A stretch of DNA of 64,000 bases, taken from NCBI RefSeq assembly GCF_001720465.1, contig NZ_CP017113.1, positions 372,001 to 436,000 on the forward strand. Reading direction: 5' to 3'. The notes under the pieces are model-generated. The model was not told the DNA's origin and ran no database searches. It saw only the letters and a list, made by a program, of their open reading frames with translations. The position numbers and the translations under genes are program-made. This document shows positions 35,451-43,952 of the stretch, piece after piece (the stretch's first letter is position 1; each line of letters opens with the position of its first letter). This DNA comes from Porphyrobacter sp. LM 6 (GTDB taxonomy: Bacteria > Pseudomonadota > Alphaproteobacteria > Sphingomonadales > Sphingomonadaceae).

Positions 35451-36092
35451 TCAACGATAGAAGATATGCGTGTCGATCTGGGCGAGCTTCGTCTTGCGCT
35501 GGCTCCAGCCGGGACGGACATATTTGGCGTGGAAGAACACCGCCTCGCCCGCTTCGGACTGCCACAGGCCCTTGTGCGCGATTTCGGCGATCGCCACGGC
35601 GCGCGTCCAGGCTGCTGATCCGGTGCGGATCGCAGGCATCTGCTTGCCGCGCATGAACGAGAACTGCCCCGGCTGCGACACGACGCCGCAATAGCTCTTG
35701 GGGAAGCGGCCGTCTTCTGTGCGGTTGATGATCACCTGCGCCACGGCGAGCTGCCCGGCGAGCGCTTCGCCGCGCGCCTCGAAATAGACCGCGCCGGCAA
35801 GACACTGCATTTCGGCGTTGAGGGCGCGCGCGGTATCCACGCGTCCGACCAGATCGGACAGCGAGGCAGCATCCTGCGACGAAGCATCGGCGTGCAGCGG
35901 CTGCACGACGGGCTCGGACACATAGGTGATCGGGGTTTCAGAACCCAGCTCTGCGGCATCGACCGGATCGGTCAGCGGGAGCTGGACATTGGCCGCCTGG
36001 GCCAGAGCAACGGCACTATTGCCGCTGGGAAACAACGTGGTTGCAATTGCCACAGCGGCAATCGCGGTCAGGGAAACGGTCTTGCGACTCAT
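35451..36092 (-). CDS. SleB-like cell-wall hydrolase (Hydrolase_2)
   Basis: An exported 213-residue protein. It has a signal peptide (LTAIAAVAIATTLFPSG), a linker to about residue 85, and a C-terminal SleB/CwlJ-like lytic transglycosylase domain: EMQCLAGAVYFEARGE with the putative catalytic Glu, QLAVAQVIINRTEDGRFPKSYCGVV and AVFFHAKYVRPGW. In non-spore-formers such proteins remodel peptidoglycan. ATG 36092 is preferred over GTG 36098. It is the first (terminus-side) of ten consecutive minus-strand genes. Confidence 0.86.
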   Translation of the reverse strand: MSRKTVSLTAIAAVAIATTLFPSGNSAVALAQAANVQLPLTDPVDAAELGSETPITYVSEPVVQPLHADASSQDAASLSDLVGRVDTARALNAEMQCLAGAVYFEARGEALAGQLAVAQVIINRTEDGRFPKSYCGVVSQPGQFSFMRGKQMPAIRTGSAAWTRAVAIAEIAHKGLWQSEAGEAVFFHAKYVRPGWSQRKTKLAQIDTHIFYR

Positions 36093-36287
36093 GAACACTA
36101 CAAATCGGGCGGTGAGCGCGCTCCGACGCAGGCGAGAACCATATCCAGATCACAGCGGATGAGGGGGTTCGACAAAGCCTGCCGGCCGCTCCCCGTCTGC
36201 GTGCTGGACGATACGGCCGAATTGCCGCCATGCCAGCCTGCGCGAGGAATTGGGCGGGCCCTTAGCCGTCGGAGGCAGGGGGTCAAG

Positions 36288-36623
36288 TTAATCGGGCAAT
36301 TCTGCGACGAAGCGTTCGGGATCCGCGATATTAACCTCGATTAGCCACAAATCCGCGTCCTGGCGCCGCCTTCGCTCCAGATATTCGGAAAATTCCTGCG
36401 GATTTTCAGGATTTTCCCGCTTTGCGGCAACAAAAGTGCGCGAACCATCAAGTCCGGGCATCCTTTCGTAAAGCACCGCACCTTCACCATGACACAGGGT
36501 TACCATTAGGATCGTGCCCGCGTCGCGTTCACCCTTGGCGAGTACCGCGCCAAAGCCGCCCCGCGATTCGGCGAGGCGCAGGATCGCCGAGACTTCGAGA
36601 TGTGCGGGCAGCCGGCCGTCCAT
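36288..36623 (-). CDS. DUF1491 family protein
   Basis: A 111-residue cytoplasmic protein. The family pattern is visible in LPAHLEVSAILRLAE, GGFGAVLAKGERDAGTILMV, LYERMPGLDGSRTF and the C-terminal DLWLIEVNIADPERFVAELP. DUF1491 is widespread in alphaproteobacteria and uncharacterised. It begins 2 bp after the thioesterase gene and is probably co-transcribed with it. Confidence 0.85.
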   Translation of the reverse strand: MDGRLPAHLEVSAILRLAESRGGFGAVLAKGERDAGTILMVTLCHGEGAVLYERMPGLDGSRTFVAAKRENPENPQEFSEYLERRRRQDADLWLIEVNIADPERFVAELPD

Positions 36624-36625
36624 TG

Positions 36626-37138
36626 CTACAGCCCCGAAGGGCCGTCCGCTGCATAGCCGGGAAGGCTCGACAGGGCGATGCGCGAGCGCATGAACGTCCC
36701 GGTGCCGCGCCCGATTTCCTCGCCCTCGGCATCGACCAACCGCGCTTCGGCAACGAACACCCGGCGCTTGCCGGTGACCCAGCGGCCCTCGGCGGTGACA
36801 GTGCCTTCGCGCACCGGCTTGGTGAAGTGAAGGTTGAAGCTGGTGGTCAACAGGAAACGGTCGGTCGCCAGCGTGTTCGCGGCATAGAACGCCGCGTCAT
36901 CGAGCATCTTGAAATAGATCGTCCCGTGCGCCGCGCCGGCCGCGTGGTAATCGTCGGGGGTGACAGTGAAGGTCAGCCGCGAGAGCCCCTCGCCCGGAAT
37001 GTGCAGCGATGAGGCAAACTTGTGATTGATCGGCGCCGAGGAATAGAGCCGCTCAAGCGCGCGGTAGTGCCGCTGTGCGCCCGTCTCCGGCAGTGATTCC
37101 AGCCCGGGCGTGGCGGTGTGATCGTCAGGTCCGGGCAT
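36626..37138 (-). CDS. PaaI family hotdog-fold thioesterase
   Basis: A 170-residue acyl-CoA thioesterase-like protein. The hotdog core has DDYHAAGAAHGTIYFKMLDDAAFYAAN, where the family normally has HG and an acidic residue in the catalytic helix, and TTSFNLHFTKPVREGTVTAEGRWV. The substrate is unknown. It lies between ptsN (16 bp upstream on the strand) and DUF1491 (2 bp downstream). Confidence 0.82.
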   Translation of the reverse strand: MPGPDDHTATPGLESLPETGAQRHYRALERLYSSAPINHKFASSLHIPGEGLSRLTFTVTPDDYHAAGAAHGTIYFKMLDDAAFYAANTLATDRFLLTTSFNLHFTKPVREGTVTAEGRWVTGKRRVFVAEARLVDAEGEEIGRGTGTFMRSRIALSSLPGYAADGPSGL

Positions 37139-37154
37139 TACATCTCAGGCAGGA

Positions 37155-37616
37155 TCAGGCGGCGTCGCGCACGAGCTGGTTGGTCAGCAGTGCATAGACC
37201 GCCTCGGTTGTCGGGGCATCGGCGAGCATCTGCAACGTCGTCTCGTCACGCGTCAACCGCGAGATCGCGGCGAGCGCATGAAGATGGGTTGCGCCCGCAT
37301 TCTCGGGCGAGACCAGGCCGCACACCAGCGTCACCGGACGGGCATCAGCCGCGCCATATTCGATCGGTGCTTCAAGCCGGATCAGCGCCAGCGACGGGCG
37401 GCGCACATCCTTGCTGCGACAGTGCGGGATCGCGACCCCGCGACCAAAGCCGGTGCTCCCCAGCGCTTCGCGCGCTTCAAGGTTTTCCAGCACTTCACCG
37501 GCATCGAGACCATAGGCATCGGCGAGCAACTGCGCGGTCTGCGCCAGCACCTTGGCCTTGGTATCTATACGGGCAAACGCAATCGCCTGCGGAGAAAGAG
37601 CGAGATTGACGTCCAT
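37155..37616 (-). CDS. ptsN: PTS IIA-like nitrogen regulatory protein
   Basis: EIIA-Ntr, the phosphoryl acceptor of the regulatory PTS, linking nitrogen and potassium status to gene control. The 153-residue protein has the phospho-His in STGFGRGVAIPHCRSKDV (His65) and the HLHALAAISRLTRD region. It follows hpf on the same strand, 164 bp apart, as in the usual rpoN-hpf-ptsN neighbourhood; rpoN itself is not here. Confidence 0.94.
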   Translation of the reverse strand: MDVNLALSPQAIAFARIDTKAKVLAQTAQLLADAYGLDAGEVLENLEAREALGSTGFGRGVAIPHCRSKDVRRPSLALIRLEAPIEYGAADARPVTLVCGLVSPENAGATHLHALAAISRLTRDETTLQMLADAPTTEAVYALLTNQLVRDAA

Positions 37617-37780
37617 GATGAAATTGATCCCGATTTCTTATTGCGCCCCCAATGTGGCGAATATCCGGTCCATCCGTGCTGTCAGAAGCACCTCCGGTCC
37701 GGGGCGGAGCCCCTCCTGCTACCGCCGCCTGAACCTTCGGAAGTTCGTCTGTCCTGACAGGAAAGAGACGGTTCCGGGCC

Positions 37781-38347
37781 CTATCTCGGCTCGACCCAAC
37801 CGATCGAGCCATCGGCACGTCGGTAAACCATATTATGCCGTCCGGTGCCAGCGTTTTTGAAAAACAGCGCGGTCGTGTTCCGCAGATCCATCATCATCAC
37901 CGCGTCGGCCACGCTGGCGGTGGGGATGTCGACGCGGGTCTCGGCGATCACCAGCGGGGCATCGGCGACAACCTCTTCCTCCTCGTCCTCCTCGACTGCA
38001 AAGATGGTGTAGGCGGCCTCTTCCTCGCCGCGCGCGTGGTCGGCCTGCTGATTGCGCGCGGTCAGGCGGCGCTTGTAGCGGCGCAGCTGCTTGTCGATCT
38101 TCTCTGCAGCATTATCGAGCGCGACATGCGCATCATGCGCGCTGCCTTGCGCCTTGAGGATCAAGCCCTGCATCACGTGGGTGATGATATCGCAGGTGAA
38201 CGCGCCCGCAGGGGCCTTGCCGAAGGTAACGTGAGAGGACAGTGCGCGGTCGAAATACTTGTCGACGATCGTACCGAGCCGGTCTGCCGCATGTTCCTGC
38301 AGCGCCGCGCCGGTTGCCATCTGGTGGCCAGAAATCCGAATGTCCAT
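37781..38347 (-). CDS. hpf: ribosome hibernation-promoting factor, long form
   Basis: Stabilises inactive 70S/100S ribosomes in slow growth. The 188-residue long form has the N-terminal S30AE fold (MDIRISGHQMATGAALQEHA, HVMQGLILKAQGSAHDAHVALDNAAEKIDKQLRRYKRRL). A Glu-rich linker and a C-terminal dimerisation domain follow (MMMDLRNTTALFFKNAGTGRHNMVYRRADGSIGWVEP). ATG 38347 has a strong GGGAGGA upstream. Confidence 0.96.
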   Translation of the reverse strand: MDIRISGHQMATGAALQEHAADRLGTIVDKYFDRALSSHVTFGKAPAGAFTCDIITHVMQGLILKAQGSAHDAHVALDNAAEKIDKQLRRYKRRLTARNQQADHARGEEEAAYTIFAVEEDEEEEVVADAPLVIAETRVDIPTASVADAVMMMDLRNTTALFFKNAGTGRHNMVYRRADGSIGWVEPR

Positions 38348-38411
38348 GTGCTTTAGTCCTCCCGTCTCGTGATGAGGATCCCGATACTTTGTTCCGGACC
38401 CCGCATGACTT

Positions 38412-39125
38412 TCAGCGGGTCCAGATCGCGTTATCGATTCCGGCAATAAAGGCTTTGTGGCGTTCCAGCTCCTCCGCGCTGGCAACATGGGGGCGAGGTT
38501 CGCGCCGTGGACGATCGCCTGACGGGCGATGCCACGGGGCATTGGGTGTGAAGGTGGTGACGTTGCTGTCAGGCCCGGCGCCGGCATCGTCGCCGACCAG
38601 CCCCAGTCCGATCTGCCGACCGCCCGTCAGTTCGACATAGACCTGCGCGAGCAGTTCGGCATCGAGCAGCGCGCCGTGCTTGACCCGGTGGCTGCGATCG
38701 ATCCCGTAGCGGGTGCACAGCGCATCGAGGCTGAGCTTGGAGCCCGGATGCTTCTTGCGCGCGATGGCGACGGTATCGACCATCCGCTCCATCGCGATCG
38801 CCTCGCGGCCGATCAGTTGCAGCTCGTTGTTGAGGAAACCGAAGTCGAACCCGGCATTGTGCGCGACCAGCGGGGCATCGCCCAGAAAGTCGAGCAGTTC
38901 GTCGACTGTTTCGGCAAAGCGCGGCTTGGTGGCGAGGAATGCGGCGCTGAGGCCGTGCACGCGCTCCGCCTCGATCGGCATATCGCGTTCGGGATTGAAA
39001 TAGGCGTGGAACGTGCGGCCTGTTTCGACCCGACCGATCATTTCGACGCATCCGATTTCCACCATCCGATCCCCCGTCTTGGGATCGAGTCCGGTGGTTT
39101 CAGTGTCGAAAATCACTTCACGCAT
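38412..39125 (-). CDS. dnaQ: DNA polymerase III epsilon subunit
   Basis: The 3'-5' proofreading exonuclease of the replicative polymerase. The 237-residue protein shows the DEDDh motifs: FDTETTGLDPKTGD (Exo I), HNAGFDFGFLNNEL (Exo II) and HGALLDAELLAQVYVELTGG (Exo III). The C-terminal polymerase-binding tail is Arg/Pro-rich. It belongs to the maf-aroE-coaE-dnaQ cluster, which in alphaproteobacteria flanks the origin. Confidence 0.95.
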   Translation of the reverse strand: MREVIFDTETTGLDPKTGDRMVEIGCVEMIGRVETGRTFHAYFNPERDMPIEAERVHGLSAAFLATKPRFAETVDELLDFLGDAPLVAHNAGFDFGFLNNELQLIGREAIAMERMVDTVAIARKKHPGSKLSLDALCTRYGIDRSHRVKHGALLDAELLAQVYVELTGGRQIGLGLVGDDAGAGPDSNVTTFTPNAPWHRPSGDRPRREPRPHVASAEELERHKAFIAGIDNAIWTR

Positions 39126-39187
39126 TTGCGGCACTATCTGCCCATGCCGCGAGTCTTGCAAGAGGTGCTTGAATCAATCTGGCCTAA

Positions 39188-39772
39188 TCAAAGTGTCGCA
39201 ATCAATTCCGCCACCTGCGCGCGGGTTTGATCGAGGCTGGTGCCGGTATCGATCACATGATCGGCCCGTGCGCGCTTTTCCGAATCGTGCAGTTGCAGAC
39301 CGTAGATGTGCTCGAATTTTTCGACCGTCATGCCCGAGCGGGCGAGCACGCGGGCGCGCTGCACCGCTTCCGGCGCGGAGACGACCACGATGCGATCGAC
39401 CGATTCGTGCCCGCCGCGTTCGAACAGCAGCGGAATGTCGAACACCACCGCGCGCTTGTCGTGATGGCGTTCGAGGAAAGCGGCGCGCTTTGCCGCCACT
39501 GCGGGGTGAACGATCGCTTCGAGTCGCGCCAGCGCCGCCTTGTCGGCAAACACCTGGTGGCCGAGCCGGTCGCGGTCGACCCCATTGGGGCCGGTCGATC
39601 CGGGGAAGGCCGCCTCGATCGCGGGCACGAGCTCGCCGCCCGGCCCCTGCATCGCGCGCACTTCGGCATCGGCGTCAAACACCGGGATTCCGGCTTCCGC
39701 AAACATCGCGGCGACAGTCGATTTGCCCATGCCGATGGAGCCGGTGAGGCCGATGATGGTGGGACGGGTCAT
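39188..39772 (-). CDS. coaE: dephospho-CoA kinase
   Basis: Last step of coenzyme A synthesis. The 194 residues have the P-loop IGLTGSIGMGKSTVAAMF, VFDADAEVRAM, and VFDIPLLFERGGHESVDRIVVVSAP. Its start overlaps the aroE stop by 4 nt, so translation is coupled. Confidence 0.96.
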   Translation of the reverse strand: MTRPTIIGLTGSIGMGKSTVAAMFAEAGIPVFDADAEVRAMQGPGGELVPAIEAAFPGSTGPNGVDRDRLGHQVFADKAALARLEAIVHPAVAAKRAAFLERHHDKRAVVFDIPLLFERGGHESVDRIVVVSAPEAVQRARVLARSGMTVEKFEHIYGLQLHDSEKRARADHVIDTGTSLDQTRAQVAELIATL

Positions 39773-40626
39773 TGAGTCAAAATCCGGCGTAGTTCAGCAT
39801 CGTGCTCGCGCGGGGCGGGCTGGCCGAAGAACCGCTCGAAAGCGACCGCCGCCTGCCCGATCAGCATCGAAAGCCCGTCGATGGTGTGGTGGCCTGCCGC
39901 GCGTGCCGCCTGAAGCAGGGGGGTCTCGAGCGGATGGGTCACGATATCATAGGCGATTGCGCGCGGCGGGGCATGGCTCCAGTCGAACACCAACGGCGGC
40001 TGCCCCGCCATCCCGAGCGAGGTGGCGTTGACGACGAGATCGCAGCACCCTTCGCGGTCATCGAAGGGAAAGTCGGTCGGGTCGGCAAAATGCGCGAGGT
40101 TGATCGCGTGGTGTTCGCCCTTGGGCGCGAGCTCATCGAGCAGAGCGCGCGCCTTGTCCGGATCGCGCCCGGCGACAACCAGCGTGAAGCCCTGTCCAGC
40201 CAGCGCGGTGATGATCGCCCGCGCCGCGCCGCCGGTGCCGATGATCCGTGCCATGCGGAAGTAATGGGTCTGAGCGAGCTCTTGCGTAAGCGGTTCGAGG
40301 AAGCCTGCGGCATCGGTGTTGGTCCCCGCCAGCGTGCCGTCACCCTGCGCCATGACCGTGTTGACCGCGCCGATCACATCGGCGGGGGCTTCGATCCGGT
40401 CTACCAGCGCCATCACCGCCTGCTTGTGCGGCATGGTGACATTGCACCCGCGCCACAACGGATCGGCGCGCCGCGCGGCGATGTAGTCGGCAAGGTTTTC
40501 CGGCCGGACATGATGGGCGCGGTAGTCGGCATCGATCCCGAGTTTTGCGAGCCAGAAGCCGTGAATCGCGGGCGACTTCGATTGCGCGATGGGATCGCCG
40601 ATCACTTCGGCATAGGGGCGGGTCAT
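39769..40626 (-). CDS. aroE: shikimate dehydrogenase
   Basis: NADPH-dependent reduction of 3-dehydroshikimate in aromatic amino-acid synthesis. The 285 residues include the substrate site GDPIAQSKSPAIHGFWLAKL, NVTMPHKQAVMALVDR with the catalytic Lys, GTNTDAAGFLE, the nucleotide-binding IGTGGAARAIITAL and VNATSLGMAGQPPL. It overlaps maf and coaE by 4 nt at each end. Confidence 0.96.
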   Translation of the reverse strand: MTRPYAEVIGDPIAQSKSPAIHGFWLAKLGIDADYRAHHVRPENLADYIAARRADPLWRGCNVTMPHKQAVMALVDRIEAPADVIGAVNTVMAQGDGTLAGTNTDAAGFLEPLTQELAQTHYFRMARIIGTGGAARAIITALAGQGFTLVVAGRDPDKARALLDELAPKGEHHAINLAHFADPTDFPFDDREGCCDLVVNATSLGMAGQPPLVFDWSHAPPRAIAYDIVTHPLETPLLQAARAAGHHTIDGLSMLIGQAAVAFERFFGQPAPREHDAELRRILTQ

Positions 40627-41222
40627 GCGATCAGCACCCCCTCCTCGCGCAACGCGCCGAGCAGCGGCAGCAGCGGCATCCCGAGCACGGTGAACTGGTC
40701 ACCCTCAATGGAAGAGAACAACTGCACCCCCAGCCCCTCGATCCGGAACGCGCCGACGGTGTAGCCGATCTCGGGCCATTCAAGGTCGAGATAGTGAGCG
40801 ATGAAATCTTCCGACAATTCGCGCACGTGCAGGCGGGCGAGGCTCATGTGGCTCCATTCGCACCCGCCGTCTTTCACCAGCGCAGCGGCGGAGTGGAGCT
40901 CCATCACCTTGCCGGAGAAGAACCGCAGATGCTCGCCCGCTTCCTCGCGCGAACGCGGCTTGTCGAAGCGCCGCCCGCCCGCGACCACCAGCGAATCCGA
41001 ACCCAGCACTAGCGCTTGCGGGTTGAGCGCAGCGACCGCTGCCGCTTTGGCCACGGCGAGCGCCTCGGCAATCTCGGCCGGAGTCGCGCCCGCCAGCCCG
41101 GCCTCAACCGCACGCTCGTCGATATCGGCAGGGATGCTCTCGTAAGCCACACCCGCCGCATCGAGCATCGCCCGGCGCGAGGCGGATTTGCTGGCGAGGA
41201 TCAAGCGAACGGGCGCGCTCAT
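40623..41222 (-). CDS. maf: Maf family nucleotide pyrophosphatase
   Basis: House-cleaning nucleoside triphosphate pyrophosphatase. The 199-residue protein starts LILASKSASRRAMLDAAGV (family SxSxRR). It has LVLGSDSLVVAGGRRFDKPRS, where the general base Asp sits, and ends in a typical IEGLGVQLFSSIEGDQFTVLGMP segment. It may belong to the YceF-like subgroup. Translationally coupled to aroE and preceded by ppsR with a 4-nt overlap. Confidence 0.93.
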   Translation of the reverse strand: MSAPVRLILASKSASRRAMLDAAGVAYESIPADIDERAVEAGLAGATPAEIAEALAVAKAAAVAALNPQALVLGSDSLVVAGGRRFDKPRSREEAGEHLRFFSGKVMELHSAAALVKDGGCEWSHMSLARLHVRELSEDFIAHYLDLEWPEIGYTVGAFRIEGLGVQLFSSIEGDQFTVLGMPLLPLLGALREEGVLIA

Positions 41223-42064
41223 ATCGGCTGTCCGACACCACCTTCGCTCGCGGGCTTGCGGTCGCGTTCCTGCGCGAGGCGGATGATCGCTGCGGCGGTT
41301 TCCTCGATCGAGCGGCGGGTCACGTCGATCACCGGCCAGCCATTATCGGCAAACATCCGGCGGGCGAATTGCAGCTCGGCCTTCACGCGGTCGTTATCGA
41401 CATAGGCGGTCTCGGTCGCCTCGTTCAGCGAGAGCAGGCGGTTACGGCGGATTTGCACCAGCCGTTCGGGGCTCGTCGTCAGGCCCACCACCAGCGGGTG
41501 CCGCAGTCTGAACAGCACCGAAGGCGGCGGGCTTTCGACCACCAGCGGGATATTGGCGGTCTTGTAGCCGCGGTTGGCGAGATAGATGCTCGTCGGCGTC
41601 TTGGACGAACGCGACACGCCGACAAGGATGATGTCGGCCTGTTCCCAGTCCTCGTATCCCACCCCGTCATCATGTGCGATGGTGTACTGGATCGCCTCGA
41701 CCCGCTTGAAATAGCTCTCATCCATCATGTGCTGGCGGCCGGGGCGGCCATGCGCCACCTGACCCAGCTGCGCCTCGAGCGCCGCAGTGACCTGATCGAG
41801 CACCGGCACGGCAGGCAGGCCGAGATGCCGACAGTGCTCTTCCAGCCGCTGGCGGGTTTCGGGGTTCACCAGCGTGTAGAGCACGAGGCCCGGATGCGCG
41901 GCGAGATCGGTGACGATGCGGTCGAGATGCTGGAGCGAGCGCACCATCGGCCAGAAGTGGCGATTGACCGCCGGATCGTCGAACTGCGCGAGCGCCGCCT
42001 TGGCGATCATTTCCAGCGTCTCGCCGGTCGAATCCGATACAAGGTGCAGGTTGAGTCGGTTCAT
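41219..42064 (-). CDS. ppsR: pyruvate, water dikinase / PPDK regulatory protein (DUF299)
   Basis: Bifunctional serine/threonine kinase and phosphotransferase that switches pyruvate phosphate dikinase or PEP synthetase off and on. The 281 residues begin NRLNLHLVSDSTGETLEMIAKAA, have the P-loop GVSRSSKTPTSIYLANRGYK, and end in VIDVTRRSIEETAAAII. ATG 42064 opens a cluster running leftward to dnaQ. In Caulobacter the homologous gene (RP001) borders the origin opposite hemE, exactly as here. Confidence 0.93.
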   Translation of the reverse strand: MNRLNLHLVSDSTGETLEMIAKAALAQFDDPAVNRHFWPMVRSLQHLDRIVTDLAAHPGLVLYTLVNPETRQRLEEHCRHLGLPAVPVLDQVTAALEAQLGQVAHGRPGRQHMMDESYFKRVEAIQYTIAHDDGVGYEDWEQADIILVGVSRSSKTPTSIYLANRGYKTANIPLVVESPPPSVLFRLRHPLVVGLTTSPERLVQIRRNRLLSLNEATETAYVDNDRVKAELQFARRMFADNGWPVIDVTRRSIEETAAAIIRLAQERDRKPASEGGVGQPI

Positions 42065-42396
42065 GCAGATTCGCGCTCGCAGTCCGCTCGGGCTGTGGAC
42101 AGATGGGGGCATAAACCACGGGAGGCAGATGCGGACAAGCAGGGGAGCAATTTTCATGCCCGCTGACAGCCATTTCCTCGGGGTATTTGCCCACACGGGA
42201 CAAGTGTTGTCGACAGGCTGGGAATAGTGGGGATAAAGCTGGCTTGACGTCCAATCCGTGCGGATTCGCTGGGGGGTGATTGGGCCTGTTAGGGTTGGGG
42301 GTAATCCGGCAAGGGCTGGTAATTCCCGCTTTCCACAGGGCCAACAGACTCCATCAGTCCTTTTATAATTTGAATTGTTTTGTCTAAAGGAACCCT
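42065..42396. other. oriC: candidate chromosomal replication origin (oriC)
   Basis: The 332-bp gap between divergent ppsR and hemE, the location of Cori in Caulobacter. DnaA-box-like 9-mers: TGGGGATAA (42228-42236, one mismatch to TGTGGATAA), TGTGGACAG (42094-42102), TTGCCCACA (42187-42195) and CTTTCCACA (42329-42337), the last three with two mismatches. GANTC methylation sites are at 42068, 42263 and 42347. An AT-rich tract lies at 42360-42387. Ten genes to the left run leftward, and the first four to the right run rightward. No perfect DnaA box was seen, so this rests on synteny plus weak motifs. Confidence 0.65.
42364..42369 (+). promoter_or_regulatory. -10 element of hemE promoter
   Basis: A perfect TATAAT 27 bp before the hemE ATG, within the AT-rich part of the candidate origin. 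The -35 position (about 42341) has only a weak match. A promoter inside the origin is also found at Caulobacter Cori. Confidence 0.5.
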
Positions 42397-43413
42397 ATGC
42401 CCGGTCCGCTTCTCGATACGCTCAAAGGTGTCCGTCAGGACCGTGCCCCCGTTTGGCTGATGCGCCAGGCCGGGCGTTATCTGCCCGAATATCGCGAACT
42501 GCGCGCCGAAAAGGGTGGGTTTCTCGAACTCGTCTATGACAGCGAGGCCGCGGCCGAGATCACCGTGCAGCCGCTGCGGCGCTTCGGGTTTGATGGCGCG
42601 ATCCTGTTTTCGGATATCCTGATCGTGCCGCACGCGATGGGGCAGGGCTTGCAGTTCCTCGCTGGGGAAGGCCCGCACCTCTCGCCGACGCTGCTGGAAG
42701 TCGGGCTGGACAGTTTCACCCTCGCTTTCGAGCGGTTCGAGCCGGTTTACGAAACCGTGCGCCTCACCCGCTCGATGATCGGGCCGGAAGTGACGATGCT
42801 CGGCTTTGCGGGTAGCCCCTGGACGGTCGCGACCTACATGATTGCAGGCGAAGGTTCGAAGGATCAGGGCCCGGCGCGGCTGCTGGCCTATCGCGATCCG
42901 GCGCATCTTCAGGCAATTATCGACGCGATCGTCGATGTCTCGGTGACCTATCTGCGCGGCCAGATCGATGCCGGCGCCGAAGCGGTGCAGCTGTTCGATA
43001 GCTGGGCCGGAAGCCTAGCGCCCGACCAGTTTGAAAAGTGGGTTGTGGCGCCCAACGCGGCGATCACGGCGAAGCTAAAGGAAACCCATCCCGATACCCC
43101 GGTGATCGGTTTCCCCAAGGGCGCGGGCGCGAAGCTGCCGGCCTATGCGCGCGAGACGGGCGTGGACGCAGTCGGCCTCGACGAGACGCTCGATCCTGCC
43201 TGGGCGCACGCGAGCCTGCCGGAAGGCATGCCGGTGCAGGGCAATCTTGATCCGCTGCTGGTCGAAGCCGGCGGTCCGGCGCTGCCCGAGCGCGTCAAGA
43301 CGATCATCCGGGCCTTCGAGGATCGTCCGCATGTCTTCAATCTCGGCCACGGAATCGGCCAGCACACGCCGATTTCCCACGTCGAGGATCTGCTCGCCGC
43401 GCTCAGGGGCTAA
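42397..43413 (+). CDS. hemE: uroporphyrinogen decarboxylase
   Basis: Decarboxylates uroporphyrinogen III to coproporphyrinogen III in haem synthesis. The 338-residue enzyme has the N-terminal signature PVWLMRQAGRYLPEYRE, ILFSDILIVPHAMGQGL with the catalytic Asp, GFAGSPWTVATYMI and VFNLGHGIGQHTP. Start ATG 42397 follows AAAGGAA. hemJ starts 5 bp after its stop. Confidence 0.97.
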   Translation: MPGPLLDTLKGVRQDRAPVWLMRQAGRYLPEYRELRAEKGGFLELVYDSEAAAEITVQPLRRFGFDGAILFSDILIVPHAMGQGLQFLAGEGPHLSPTLLEVGLDSFTLAFERFEPVYETVRLTRSMIGPEVTMLGFAGSPWTVATYMIAGEGSKDQGPARLLAYRDPAHLQAIIDAIVDVSVTYLRGQIDAGAEAVQLFDSWAGSLAPDQFEKWVVAPNAAITAKLKETHPDTPVIGFPKGAGAKLPAYARETGVDAVGLDETLDPAWAHASLPEGMPVQGNLDPLLVEAGGPALPERVKTIIRAFEDRPHVFNLGHGIGQHTPISHVEDLLAALRG

Positions 43414-43418
43414 GCGAC

Positions 43419-43862
43419 ATGCAGGAGCTGCTCTCGTCGATCTACCTGTTCCTCAAATCAGGGCACGTGATCTTCATGGTGTTCTGGATGGCGGGGCTGT
43501 TCATGCTCCCGCGCCAGTGCATCTACATGCTCGATCACGTACCGGGATCGGCGGGCGAGGCGAAGTGGGCGACCCGCATGGGCAAGCTGCGCAAGATCAT
43601 TCTTACGCCTTCGCTGATCATCGTCTGGACGCTGGGCCTCAGCATGGCCTGGTCGGGCGGCTGGTTCACCTCGGGCTGGTTCCATGCCAAGCTGACTTTT
43701 GTTCTGGCGATGACCGGCTATCACGGCTGGCTGGTCGCGCAGACCAAAAAGATGGCCCGCGGCGAGCGGCCGCTCACCGAAAAGCAGCTGCGCATGATTG
43801 GTGAAGTGCCGGGTTTGCTGCTGGTGCTGATTGTGGTGCTGGTTTACCTCAAGCCGTTCTGA
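43419..43862 (+). CDS. hemJ: protoporphyrinogen oxidase HemJ
   Basis: Membrane enzyme that oxidises protoporphyrinogen IX in bacteria lacking HemG/HemY. The 147 residues form four membrane segments with KSGHVIFMVFWMAGLFMLPR at the start, carrying the conserved His. TPSLIIVWTLGLSMAW and WFHAKLTFVLAMTGYHGW also match, and it ends in YLKPF. The hemE-hemJ pairing and 5-bp spacing support co-transcription. Confidence 0.93.
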   Translation: MQELLSSIYLFLKSGHVIFMVFWMAGLFMLPRQCIYMLDHVPGSAGEAKWATRMGKLRKIILTPSLIIVWTLGLSMAWSGGWFTSGWFHAKLTFVLAMTGYHGWLVAQTKKMARGERPLTEKQLRMIGEVPGLLLVLIVVLVYLKPF

Positions 43863-43884
43863 CGCCCGCGCCTGCAATCGCTGA

Positions 43885-43913
43885 TTGACCTTGCGCCCGC
43901 GCGCTCCTAATTC
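43885..43913 (+). promoter_or_regulatory. promoter of rho
   Basis: TTGACC (43885-43890) and TAATTC (43908-43913) separated by exactly 17 bp, 23 bp after hemJ. This implies a leader of about 135 nt for rho. Confidence 0.6.
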
Positions 43914-43934
43914 GGCATCACCTATCCGGGTACC

Positions 43935-43952
43935 GGAGCGCAGCAGCGCTCC
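43935..43952 (+). promoter_or_regulatory. hairpin in the rho leader
   Basis: Perfect 7-bp stem GGAGCGC-agca-GCGCTCC about 105 nt before the rho start. A second potential stem, CCGCC/GGCGG, follows near 43998-44014. Long leaders with Rho autoregulation are known for rho; any such role here is inference. Confidence 0.4.

Noticed and set aside
35400..35460. TCGCCC-gaa-GGGCGA hairpin and GATCAAC tandem repeat between xth and the SleB gene as a terminator or mobile-element scar
   Set aside because: The stem is only 6 bp with no T-tract on either strand, and the repeat is two short units. Nothing else supports an element.
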